In this document: in pieces, positions 1 through 6,132 of the stretch
Layout of the letters: each line of letters starts with the position of its first letter
Position numbering within the stretch: the stretch's first letter is position 1
NCBI GenBank assembly: GCA_030054015.1
Contig: JASGCR010000075.1
Coordinates: 1 to 8,840, forward strand
Origin: Candidatus Symbiobacter sp.
GTDB taxonomy: Bacteria > Pseudomonadota > Alphaproteobacteria > Elsterales > Elsteraceae
Direction of reading: 5' to 3'
DNA: 8,840 nt
Translations under genes and position numbers: made by a program
The notes under the pieces: model-generated
The model's input: only the letters and a program-made list of their open reading frames with translations
Told to the model about the DNA's origin: nothing
The model's database searches: none

Positions 1-1
1 A

Positions 2-246
2 GGAAGCTCTGAACAAGTCTAGTTTTACCCCCCCTTCTTTAGAAGGGGGGGATAGCGACGCTTAGCTGCGAAGCAGCTTAGCGGAGCTTGGGGGGGTTGG
101 TGATGTTGAAAATATATTAATAAAATCAACCTATTACTCCAACCCCCCCAAGAAAAGCTTTGGCTCGTAAGCACTCGCCAAGCTTTTCTATCCCCCCCTT
201 CTAAAGAAGGGGGGGTAAATAGATTTTCGACTTATTCAGAATCTCC
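2..246. repeat. Palindromic MITE-like element E1 (G/C-run subtype), IS5-like ends
   Basis: A 245-bp non-coding palindrome. The terminal inverted repeats are GGAAGCTCTGAACAAGTC at 2-19 and, read on the other strand, GGAGATTCTGAATAAGTC at 246-229 (14 of 18 match). CTAA at 247-250 is the expected 4-bp target duplication. The window starts with its last A at position 1, so the left copy cannot be fully checked. Inside, 24-55 pairs with 188-218 (a TTTA-C7-TTCTTTAGAA-G7-ATAG block, one copy one base shorter) and 90-100 pairs perfectly with 139-149 (GGGGGGGTTGG). Each arm holds its own unrelated hairpin: 60-69/73-82 with a GAA loop, and 152-164/177-188. There is no ORF or transposase, so it would need a transposase in trans. 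Ends of this form are known from the IS5 group (from memory). It could also act as a bidirectional terminator for the cyd operon. Confidence 0.82.
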
Positions 247-298
247 CTAAGCAGGAAGGGGGTTCATGAACGTTTTTACCCTTCCCCCAACCCTTCCC
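247..298. other. Short spacer after cydA with remnant of a G/C-run module
   Basis: This 52-bp stretch lies between E1 and the cydA stop. Positions 247-262 (CTAAGCAGGAAGGGGG) are an exact reverse complement of 8759-8774 inside E4, so this looks like half of another G/C-run hairpin. A 10-bp perfect palindrome, GTTCATGAAC, is at 262-271. On the cydA coding strand, GGAAGGG and CCCTTCC blocks can pair into a hairpin with a long loop and no clear U-tract, so it is at best a weak terminator. No gene is seen. Confidence 0.4.
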
Positions 299-1831
299 TT
301 ACGCCTCGGATGGCCCCAACCTGATATACTTGACCATGAGATAAAGCTCGACCACCGCCAGGGCGGAGTAAAACACGACAAATCCGGTCAAAGACACCAC
401 GACATTGCTGACCCCGGTGGTCGAAGCGGATAAAAAGGTCGGCAAGACCCCGTCAATCGTCCAGGGCTGGCGACCCATCTCGGCCACCACCCAGCCCAAT
501 TCCGCCGCAACCCAGGGCAGAGGCAGCGACCACACAGCCGCCCGCAAAAACCCGCGTTTATGCTCCAATTGGCGTTTGCTGGCGTAATAAAACCCAAGCC
601 CAAACAAGCCAATGAACCAAAACCCACAAATCACCATCAGACGGAAACTCCAAAACAAAACCGGCACGTTGGGAATGGTGTCATGGGCGGCTTTGGCGAT
701 TAAATCGGGACTGGCCTGGGCCACATCATCGGTATAACGCTTAAGCAACAGGCTGTAGCCCAAATCCGCCTCGTGCTGTTTGAATGTTTCCAAGAGTTGC
801 GGGTTGGATTTGTCATGGCGCAATTTCGCCAGGGCATCATAGGCAATCATGCCGGATTTGATGCGCTCCTCAGCCCGCGCCACCAAATTGACAATGCCGG
901 GCACTTCGGTATCAAGCGAGCGGGTGGCAATGATGCCCAACATCCACGGCAATTTAATGCTGAAATGGGTCACCTGGGCATCGCGGTCGGGAATGCCAAA
1001 CACGGTAAAGGCGGCGGGGGCCGGGGCGGTGTGCCATTCCGCCTCAATCGCCGCGATTTTCATTTTTTGGTTTTCGCTCGCGGTATAGCCCGATTCATCG
1101 CCCAGCACCACCACCGACAAGGCCGCAGCCAAGCCGAAACTTAAGGCCACCGTCGCCGAACGCTTGGCAAATTCGCGGTGACGCCCGGCCAGTAAATACA
1201 TCGCACTGATGGACAAGACAAACATCGCGCCGGTGACATAGCCGGCACTGACGGTATGGACGAATTTGGCTTGGGCGACCGGGTTGAACATCACGTCAAA
1301 AAAGCTGGTGACTTCCATGCGCATGGTGTCGACATTGAAACGCGCCCCGACCGGAAATTGCATCCAGCCATTGGCGATTAATATCCATAATGCCGAGAAA
1401 TTGGTGCCAATCGCCATAAGCCAGGTCGCGGTCAAATGTTGCAGCTTTGACAGGCGGTTCCAGCCAAAGAAAAACAACCCGACAAAGGTTGATTCCAAGA
1501 AAAACGCCATCAAGCCTTCAATCGCCAAGGGCGCGCCAAAAATATCGCCGACATAATGCGAATAATACGCCCAATTGGTGCCGAATTGGAATTCCAACGT
1601 GATGCCGGTCGCCACCCCCATCGCAAAATTTATGCCAAACAACATGCCCCAAAATTTGGTCATATCGCGCCAAATTTTGCGACCGGTCATGACATAGACG
1701 CTCTCCATAATGCCGAGCAAAATCGCCAAGCCCATCGTCAGCGGCACAAACAGAAAATGATACATCGCGGTCAGGCCGAATTGGATGCGGGATAAAGTAA
1801 CGACATCCATATCGATGGCAATTTGCGTCAT
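299..1831 (-). CDS. cydA: Cytochrome bd-type ubiquinol oxidase subunit I
   Basis: CydA is the haem-bearing integral membrane subunit of the bd quinol oxidase, which reduces oxygen to water without pumping protons. The 510 residues align from memory with E. coli CydA at a constant +6 offset. H25 is the haem b595 axial ligand (E. coli H19), and H192 and M399 are the haem b558 ligands (H186, M393). E105 and E113 match the proton-path glutamates E99 and E107. K258 and E263 match the quinol-binding K252 and E257. The GRQPW signature is at 453-457. The long Q-loop (about 245-385) makes this the long, E. coli-like type. The ATG start is supported by AGGTGA (1840-1835 on the minus strand), which overlaps the stop of the upstream small gene, so the two are probably translationally coupled. 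M8 is a weaker alternative start. The usual partner cydB should lie just beyond, but E1 and the window edge come first. Confidence 0.97.
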   Translation of the reverse strand: MTQIAIDMDVVTLSRIQFGLTAMYHFLFVPLTMGLAILLGIMESVYVMTGRKIWRDMTKFWGMLFGINFAMGVATGITLEFQFGTNWAYYSHYVGDIFGAPLAIEGLMAFFLESTFVGLFFFGWNRLSKLQHLTATWLMAIGTNFSALWILIANGWMQFPVGARFNVDTMRMEVTSFFDVMFNPVAQAKFVHTVSAGYVTGAMFVLSISAMYLLAGRHREFAKRSATVALSFGLAAALSVVVLGDESGYTASENQKMKIAAIEAEWHTAPAPAAFTVFGIPDRDAQVTHFSIKLPWMLGIIATRSLDTEVPGIVNLVARAEERIKSGMIAYDALAKLRHDKSNPQLLETFKQHEADLGYSLLLKRYTDDVAQASPDLIAKAAHDTIPNVPVLFWSFRLMVICGFWFIGLFGLGFYYASKRQLEHKRGFLRAAVWSLPLPWVAAELGWVVAEMGRQPWTIDGVLPTFLSASTTGVSNVVVSLTGFVVFYSALAVVELYLMVKYIRLGPSEA

Positions 1832-1834
1832 GGC

Positions 1835-2050
1835 TCACCTTTTTTCAGTAAGAGGGGCAGCGGGAGGCGGGGAATTGAATAACTGCGTCGCCATAACATC
1901 GGCATCCACATGCAGCCGGGCGCGGTGACCAAACAAAGTGAATCCCGCCACCAAAATAATGGCGACTTTAACAATAATTACAATCGCCAACTCGCGTCCT
2001 AATCTCTGAGGCGCGGAGACAGCATGAATATTTTTCATTTTCCAGGTCAT
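1835..2050 (-). CDS. cydP: Small single-pass membrane protein, CydP-like bd oxidase accessory subunit
   Basis: A 71-residue protein that ends 3 bp before cydA, its TGA lying inside the cydA ribosome-binding site. It has a short polar N-terminus, a basic RLGRE motif at 16-20, one predicted membrane helix at about 22-40 carrying a buried lysine (K28), then a HVDADVMATQLF segment and a proline-rich tail. This pattern (basic RE, helix with one Lys, then VDA and a hydrophobic turn) is what I recall of the small CydP family encoded next to cydA in proteobacteria. A role in assembly or stability of the bd oxidase is inferred from position. The start is uncertain: M1 at 2050 has no good Shine-Dalgarno, and M5 (ATG at 2038-2036) would give a 67-residue protein. 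The family assignment is from pattern, not a search. Confidence 0.66.
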   Translation of the reverse strand: MTWKMKNIHAVSAPQRLGRELAIVIIVKVAIILVAGFTLFGHRARLHVDADVMATQLFNSPPPAAPLTEKR

Positions 2051-2079
2051 GTGGGCGATCCGCTCATGTTGGCGATCCG
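2048..2079. repeat. 15-bp tandem duplication over the cydP start
   Basis: CATGTGGGCGATCCG (2048-2062) and CATGTTGGCGATCCG (2065-2079) differ at one base and repeat with a 17-bp period. On the minus strand each copy ends in an ATG. The downstream ATG (2050-2048) is the predicted cydP start. The upstream ATG (2067-2065) opens a six-codon frame (MSGSPT) whose TGA overlaps the cydP ATG as ATGA. This may be a chance result of the duplication or a tiny upstream ORF. Confidence 0.6.
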
Positions 2080-2093
2080 TTATTATCCGATAA

Positions 2094-2123
2094 TTTAGAT
2101 TAATGGGTTTAGGCGATTAACAA
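2094..2123 (-). promoter_or_regulatory. Possible promoter of the cydP-cydA operon
   Basis: On the minus strand, TTGTTA (2123-2118) and TCTAAA (2099-2094) are 18 bp apart, each matching the sigma70 hexamers at 4 of 6 positions. Transcription would begin about 35-40 bp before the cydP start. The surrounding sequence is AT-rich. I found no convincing FNR or ArcA operator, although oxygen control is usual for this operon. This is weak evidence. Confidence 0.25.
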
Positions 2124-2184
2124 AATGTGCCAAAACAGCGCAGGGGGTGATGCGGATTAATCAATTCGGAATTGTAAAGGTCGC

Positions 2185-2212
2185 TTGATTTTTAAAAAAA
2201 ATTGCTTATGAT
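2185..2212 (+). promoter_or_regulatory. Predicted sigma70-type promoter of the flagellin gene
   Basis: TTGATT (2185-2190) and TATGAT (2207-2212) are separated by 16 bp, including an A-tract (2194-2201). Transcription would begin near 2219, leaving a leader of about 94 nt before the GTG start. Flagellin genes often use sigma28 or sigma54 promoters. No good match to either was found in 2080-2312, so housekeeping transcription is the simplest reading. Confidence 0.45.
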
Positions 2213-2312
2213 TAATGACATATTTGAATAGGGATTTAATGCCTGAACTGAGCAATTTTTTGGTTGGTTTTGGGGCTTTTTGCTTAAATTGGTTTATAAA
2301 TAGGTTAAGATC

Positions 2313-3659
2313 GTGGAAAATTCTATCAATACCAATACCGGATCGGGTATTGCCCTGGGCGATTTGGCTTTTTCCCAAAAACAACTGCAACAGGCGCAAA
2401 AACGGGTCAGCACAGGCTATCTCGTTGCTGATGCGTTCGATAATGGCGCGGTGTTTGGCATGGCCCAATTGGTACGCGGCGATATTGCTGGCAATGTGGC
2501 GGCATCGGCCGAATTGGGCAATTTTTCTGGCGCGGTGCAAACCGCCAATGCTGGCGCGACGCAAATTTCCAATACATTATCCGACTTACGCACGGTTTTG
2601 ACGCATTTATCGTCGTCAACCCTCTCGGTGACTCAATTTCAACAATACAGCCAACAATTTTACAGTTTGACGAGTTCGATTCAGGCGGCGGTGGTCGGCT
2701 CGGCCTATAACGGCCTGAATTTGCTGAGTACATCCCAGGTATTTAACGTGTTGGGCGACGGCATCGGCAATAACATTCGGGTCAAGGGCAGCGATTTTCA
2801 GATGATTGGCGTGGCCACCACAGCTTCGGTTGCCCCTGCTCCGGTGATTCTTAACATTACCAGTAATTTTACCGATGTGCATGATACATTTGCCATAAGC
2901 AATTTCACGTCCTTTGCTTCGGGGTACAACCCCCCGGCAAATCCAGGCCAAAAAGGTGTCGTGGTCAGCGGAAGTGCGGCCGATATTAACTATTTTAACC
3001 TAGATATTTCTTATCTTAATGCGAGTACGTTCTTTTTTGGGCCTTTAACTTTTTTTCAATGGACCGTAGGCAGTGCAATTAATACCTTGCCCGCGCCACA
3101 TGATCCTCTAAACACTCCGAGTGTAGCTAATTTTCAATATACCTTTCAAACCACCCCGACCGGAATTATAATTACTGGCGGTGGGCTTGCTGGAAGCATT
3201 ACGGTAAATGCTGCCGACCCTCCGACAGGCGGTGGCGGCGGTGGCGGCGGTTCCTCAAGTGTCACGACCGATTCGATTTATGGGGCTTTGTTCAATATGG
3301 GCAGTTCGATTTCCATGCTCTCGCCCAATGCCTTGCCGCAAACCGCCACGCCAGCTGCCGTTCAGGCCGCCGCCCAGCAAGTCCGCCAATATATGGACAC
3401 CAATTTTCTTGCCATCGAAAATTCGACCTCCACCGTTTTGAACAATATCGGGGCCTTGAACAATCGCATCAACAGTCAGTTGTCTTTTAATGCCAGCATC
3501 CGCGACGCTCTGTCGGTGGGGTTGGGGGCCACCGTCGATGCCGATATGGCCCAAGAATCCGCAAATATTTTGGCGGCGCAGCTTAAACAGCAATTGGCCG
3601 TGCAATCTTTGGCCATCGCCAATGGCTTTCCGAATGTTTTACTGCGTTTATTTGGCTAG
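2313..3659 (+). CDS. Flagellin with poly-glycine linker
   Basis: This is the filament subunit of the bacterial flagellum, exported through the flagellar type III apparatus. The conserved N-terminal D0/D1 helices are at about residues 1-140: SINTN at 4-8, QKRVSTG at 29-35, and DNGAVF at 43-48, the last typical of alphaproteobacterial flagellins. The C-terminal D1/D0 helix pair is at about 355-448 (INSQL, VDADMAQESA at 408-417, QLAVQSLAIAN, ending LLRLFG). The variable surface domain (about 141-305) is beta-rich, Thr/Asn/Ser-rich and matches nothing I recognise. It joins the C-terminal helices through eight consecutive glycines (306-313) and a Ser run. The start is GTG at 2313, giving MENSINTN, with a weak AGG (2302-2304). 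At 448 residues the size is ordinary. The gene stands alone here, with no flagellar neighbours, and converges on cbiD with 41 bp between the stops. Confidence 0.93.
   Translation: MENSINTNTGSGIALGDLAFSQKQLQQAQKRVSTGYLVADAFDNGAVFGMAQLVRGDIAGNVAASAELGNFSGAVQTANAGATQISNTLSDLRTVLTHLSSSTLSVTQFQQYSQQFYSLTSSIQAAVVGSAYNGLNLLSTSQVFNVLGDGIGNNIRVKGSDFQMIGVATTASVAPAPVILNITSNFTDVHDTFAISNFTSFASGYNPPANPGQKGVVVSGSAADINYFNLDISYLNASTFFFGPLTFFQWTVGSAINTLPAPHDPLNTPSVANFQYTFQTTPTGIIITGGGLAGSITVNAADPPTGGGGGGGGSSSVTTDSIYGALFNMGSSISMLSPNALPQTATPAAVQAAAQQVRQYMDTNFLAIENSTSTVLNNIGALNNRINSQLSFNASIRDALSVGLGATVDADMAQESANILAAQLKQQLAVQSLAIANGFPNVLLRLFG
3228..3251 (+). repeat. In-frame GGC/GGT repeat encoding eight glycines
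   Basis: Eight glycine codons in a row (a GGCGGT/GGC microsatellite) lie at the border between the flagellin's variable domain and its C-terminal helices. Such a tract can change length by slippage while keeping the frame in multiples of three. It would then alter only linker length. Confidence 0.8.
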
Positions 3660-3661
3660 GG

Positions 3662-3676
3662 CGCAATTAGATTGCG
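3662..3676. terminator. Weak hairpin between convergent flagellin and cbiD
   Basis: CGCAAT (3662-3667), loop TAG, ATTGCG (3671-3676) form a perfect 6-bp stem just after the flagellin stop. No strong T-tract follows on either strand, so it is only a candidate for a bidirectional terminator in the 41-bp convergent gap. Confidence 0.3.
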
Positions 3677-3700
3677 TGTTGTAACGTCGCGGTTGCTAAA

Positions 3701-4807
3701 CTAAAACATCACCACCTCAATTTGTGACCGCGCATCCACCCGATTTTGCGCCTCGATTCGCGCTTGATTGGTGACCAAAGCGGCAATTTTTGCCGCGTCG
3801 CTTTCCGGGTTATCGCGGTCGCCGGCCAGGGCTAAAAATTCCGCCGCCGATTGCGCCGCCGCCAAAGCCGCAATATTAACGCCTATTTTCGCCACATCGC
3901 CTTGCAACCGCGCGAGGTCAACCCGGCTGCGGCTGGAATGGAGATCGACATGCCCCTGCGCCAATTTGACCAATTTGCCGAATTTGCCCGCGATGGTGAC
4001 GCGCGGCACCGGATGGTGGCGCAAATAACTCAGCATCCCGCCGACAAAATCGCCCATATCAATGATCGCCAGATCGGGCAATTGGTACAAGGCTTGGATT
4101 TTTGCCTCGGACTCGCGGCCAGTCGCGCCGGCGATATGGGTGACGCCACTCGCCCGCGCCACATCAATGCCGCGCTGAATCGAATGAATCCAAGCCGAAC
4201 AGGAATAGGGTATGACAATCCCGGTCGTGCCAAGAATGGACAAGCCGCCCATAATCCCCAAACGCGGATTGAGCGTTTTCGCCGCCAATATTTCTCCGCC
4301 TGGGATCGAAATTTCGACTCCTAAATGGGGAAATTCTGCGTCATGATGGGCCAGGGCCAGGGCGTAAATTTCATCCGTGATCATGCGGCGCGGCACCGGA
4401 TTAATCGCCGCCTCGCCCACCGCCAGGGCCAGGCCCGGACGGGTGACAATGCCAACCCCTGGCCCGGCCATAAAATTAAGGCCGGGGGACAATGCTTGTG
4501 TGGTCACAGATGGGGGGGGCAAACGCTTGACCGTGACCAGGATTTCGACGCCGTGGGTAATATCGGGATCGTCGCCCGCATCCTTGATGATTGCGGCCTG
4601 GGCGATTTGGCCGGGGATCATTATTTTGCCATGCGCCACGGCAAATTTTGCCGTTGCCGCCTGGGTGGGCAACTGAATCGTGACCTCATCCGGGAGGCCG
4701 CCTTGCAATATTCCCATATAGGCGGCCTTGGCGGCGGCAGTGGCACAAGCCCCGGTCGTCCAGCCGCGCCGCATTTTTTTCAGAGGAGGGGGTTGAGGGG
4801 ACACCAT
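3701..4807 (-). CDS. cbiD: Cobalt-precorrin-5B (C1)-methyltransferase CbiD
   Basis: CbiD uses S-adenosylmethionine to methylate C1 of the contracted corrin ring, a step of the cobalt-early (anaerobic-type) B12 pathway; the cytosol is its site. Family landmarks are the N-terminal RRGWTTGACATAAAKAA block (13-29), KDAGDDPD at 75-82, GPGVG at 115-119, GEAAINPVPRRMI at 131-143, NPRLGI at 180-185 and GGLSILGTTG at 187-196. The length of 368 residues is normal for the family. The ATG at 4807 lacks a visible Shine-Dalgarno; M12 (ATG ending at 4772) would remove a proline-rich leader and start directly before the conserved domain, so the start is uncertain. The gene is divergent from cobA, sharing a 55-bp intergenic region, which suggests joint control. 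No cobalamin riboswitch fits in that gap. Confidence 0.96.
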   Translation of the reverse strand: MVSPQPPPLKKMRRGWTTGACATAAAKAAYMGILQGGLPDEVTIQLPTQAATAKFAVAHGKIMIPGQIAQAAIIKDAGDDPDITHGVEILVTVKRLPPPSVTTQALSPGLNFMAGPGVGIVTRPGLALAVGEAAINPVPRRMITDEIYALALAHHDAEFPHLGVEISIPGGEILAAKTLNPRLGIMGGLSILGTTGIVIPYSCSAWIHSIQRGIDVARASGVTHIAGATGRESEAKIQALYQLPDLAIIDMGDFVGGMLSYLRHHPVPRVTIAGKFGKLVKLAQGHVDLHSSRSRVDLARLQGDVAKIGVNIAALAAAQSAAEFLALAGDRDNPESDAAKIAALVTNQARIEAQNRVDARSQIEVVMF

Positions 4808-4851
4808 TTTAAGTTAAATCCCGCAAAAAAATCTTAGACAATGCCAAGCCC

Positions 4852-4856
4852 AAAGG
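4852..4856 (+). promoter_or_regulatory. Ribosome-binding site that decides the cobA TTG start
   Basis: AAAGG lies 6 nt before a TTG at 4863, ideal spacing. The frame has no ATG before the conserved domain, so this site is the best argument for a TTG start at 4863 rather than the in-frame TTG at 4914. Confidence 0.5.
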
Positions 4857-4862
4857 TTTATT

Positions 4863-5825
4863 TTGTCTCAGTCACCACGTTCTCACGTCAATCGGTGTGA
4901 AAGTAAAGCCATTTTGTCACAAATTCCACCCCATGATACTGAAAAAACGCCTTTGCCTTGGCCTGATGCGGAATGGGGCGGCAAGGGCTTGCCTTGCTTC
5001 GCGCCTGGCACGGTATGGTTGACCGGGGCGGGGCCGGGCGATCCGGGATTGCTGACCATCCTGGCGTGGCATGGGTTGCAACAGGCGGATCACGTGGTGT
5101 ACGATGCGTTGGTGGATGAAAGAATTTTGCATTTATGTCCCCCCCACACCATATTAGAATTCGCGGGCAAGCGCGGGGGCCGGCCATCGCCCCGTCAAGC
5201 CGATATTTCTGAGCGCTTGATTGCCCTGGCCCGTGACGGTCGCCGCGTGTTAAGGCTAAAAGGCGGTGACCCGTTTGTGTTTGGTCGCGGCGGGGAAGAG
5301 GCATTGGCCCTGGCGCGGGCTGGGATTGCGTTTCGCGTCGTGCCTGGCGTGACGGCGGGGATAGGCGGATTGGCCTATGCCGGGATTCCGGTCACCCATC
5401 GTGATACGAATTGTTCGGTTACTTTTTTAACCGGACATAATACCAATGGTGTGGTTCCAGACGGGATAAATTGGGCGGCTTTGGCAAAGGGTTCCGAGGT
5501 GATTGTGGCCTACATGGCATTGAAACATTTGCCCACCATTGCGCGGCATTTGCGTGAGGGCGGGCGGGATGCGGCGGATGCGGTGGCGATCATTTCTCAT
5601 GCGACTTTGCCAGATCAAATTGTGGTCGAAACCACATTAGAGCGGTTGGCCGAGCAAGGGCTTTTGGGTCTCGTGGATGAACGAGGCTTGCCGCCCGCGC
5701 CGCCCGCCATTATTGTCATCGGGGAGGTGGTCAAATTGCGTCATGTTTTGGCCTGGTACCCTCAAGATCGGGAGCCTGGTCTTGCGGGTTGCAACCAAAT
5801 GGGCGTCACTGGTTCGGTCGCATAA
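4863..5825 (+). CDS. cobA: Uroporphyrinogen-III C-methyltransferase (SUMT)
   Basis: SUMT adds two methyl groups from S-adenosylmethionine to C2 and C7 of uroporphyrinogen III, giving precorrin-2, the entry to siroheme and B12. Motifs seen are VWLTGAGPGDPGLLT (51-65, glycine-rich SAM loop), VVYDALV (78-84), KRGGRPS (103-109), RLKGGDPFVFGRGGEE (131-146) and VVPGVTAGIGGLAYAGIP (159-176). These are typical of the stand-alone CobA type; there is no CysG dehydrogenase/ferrochelatase domain. About 48 residues precede the conserved core, more than usual, because the frame opens at a TTG with a well-spaced AAAGG. TTG at 4914 would give a shorter form. The gene diverges from cbiD and is followed by an 81-bp spacer and element E2, so it may be transcribed apart from the downstream genes. 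Confidence 0.95.
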   Translation: MSQSPRSHVNRCESKAILSQIPPHDTEKTPLPWPDAEWGGKGLPCFAPGTVWLTGAGPGDPGLLTILAWHGLQQADHVVYDALVDERILHLCPPHTILEFAGKRGGRPSPRQADISERLIALARDGRRVLRLKGGDPFVFGRGGEEALALARAGIAFRVVPGVTAGIGGLAYAGIPVTHRDTNCSVTFLTGHNTNGVVPDGINWAALAKGSEVIVAYMALKHLPTIARHLREGGRDAADAVAIISHATLPDQIVVETTLERLAEQGLLGLVDERGLPPAPPAIIVIGEVVKLRHVLAWYPQDREPGLAGCNQMGVTGSVA

Positions 5826-5910
5826 AAAACTCCTGTCAAGACCAAAAAGAGAGGGTATTATGCACCAATGGGGAGGTTCTAACCATCGTTACCAAGTGTT
5901 ATCAAGTTAA

Positions 5911-6104
5911 GGAAGGTTTGAATAAGTGCGGCAACAAGAAAATTCGCATTTGCGAGCGGTTGCATCGCAACCGCGAAGCAATCCAGTAGCATCCTAAAAC
6001 TGCTCGATTTTTCTGGATTGCGGCCTGCTTCGCCTTCGGCTCGCAGCTAAAGGCTTCGCTCGCAAATGCGATTTTCTTGTTTTTGGGACTTGTTCAGACC
6101 TTCC
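5911..6104. repeat. Palindromic MITE-like element E2 (GCATTTGCGA/GCAATCCAG subtype)
   Basis: A 194-bp element bounded by GGAAGGTTTGAATAAGT at 5911 and its inverse ACTTGTTCAGACCTTCC ending at 6104 (15 of 17 match). It is flanked by an exact TTAA direct repeat (5907-5910 and 6105-6108), a clear target duplication. The body is one long imperfect hairpin: CGCATTTGCGAGCG (5945-5958) pairs with 6057-6070, and GCAATCCAG (5978-5986) pairs with CTGGATTGC (6013-6021). The left arm has an 8-bp perfect side hairpin (5956-5963/5967-5974, loop ATC). The right arm has a longer, different insert (about 6022-6056). There is no coding capacity. It separates cobA from the SCO gene and may affect termination or RNA stability. 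Confidence 0.87.
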
Positions 6105-6132
6105 TTAAGGTTTTATGAAAGGATGAAGGAAT

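Noticed and set aside
1..250. E1 as a CRISPR-like repeat array or an intramolecular G-quadruplex
   Set aside because: There are no regularly spaced direct repeats with spacers. Only two G7 runs lie on each strand, and each pairs with a C-run in the palindrome, so hairpins are the better explanation.
1518..1838. 106-codon ORF overlapping the cydA start in another frame
   Set aside because: It shares the strand and start region with cydA, but its translation lacks any membrane or domain pattern; the cydA frame is unambiguous.
2272..2283. GGGGCTTTTTGC as a sigma54 (GG-N10-GC) promoter for flagellin
   Set aside because: The distance from GG to GC is two bases too short for the -24/-12 consensus.
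2215..2601. Plus-strand ORF overlapping the flagellin N-terminus
   Set aside because: A different frame of a gene whose conserved flagellin residues lie in the frame starting at 2313.
4325..4837. 170-codon plus-strand ORF opposite cbiD
   Set aside because: It lies entirely antisense to a clearly recognised CbiD and has low-complexity, Gly/Arg/His-rich composition without motifs.
4808..4862. Cobalamin riboswitch between cbiD and cobA
   Set aside because: Only 55 bp are available, with no B12-box-like sequence; the aptamer needs far more.
5860..5910. 16-codon ORF (MHQWGGSNHRYQVLSS) preceded by GAGAGGG, ending in the TTAA target site of E2
   Set aside because: It has good ribosome-binding spacing, but it is too short, has no recognisable similarity and may be chance. 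Removing E2 does not extend it, because the stop is present in the single-copy TTAA context.
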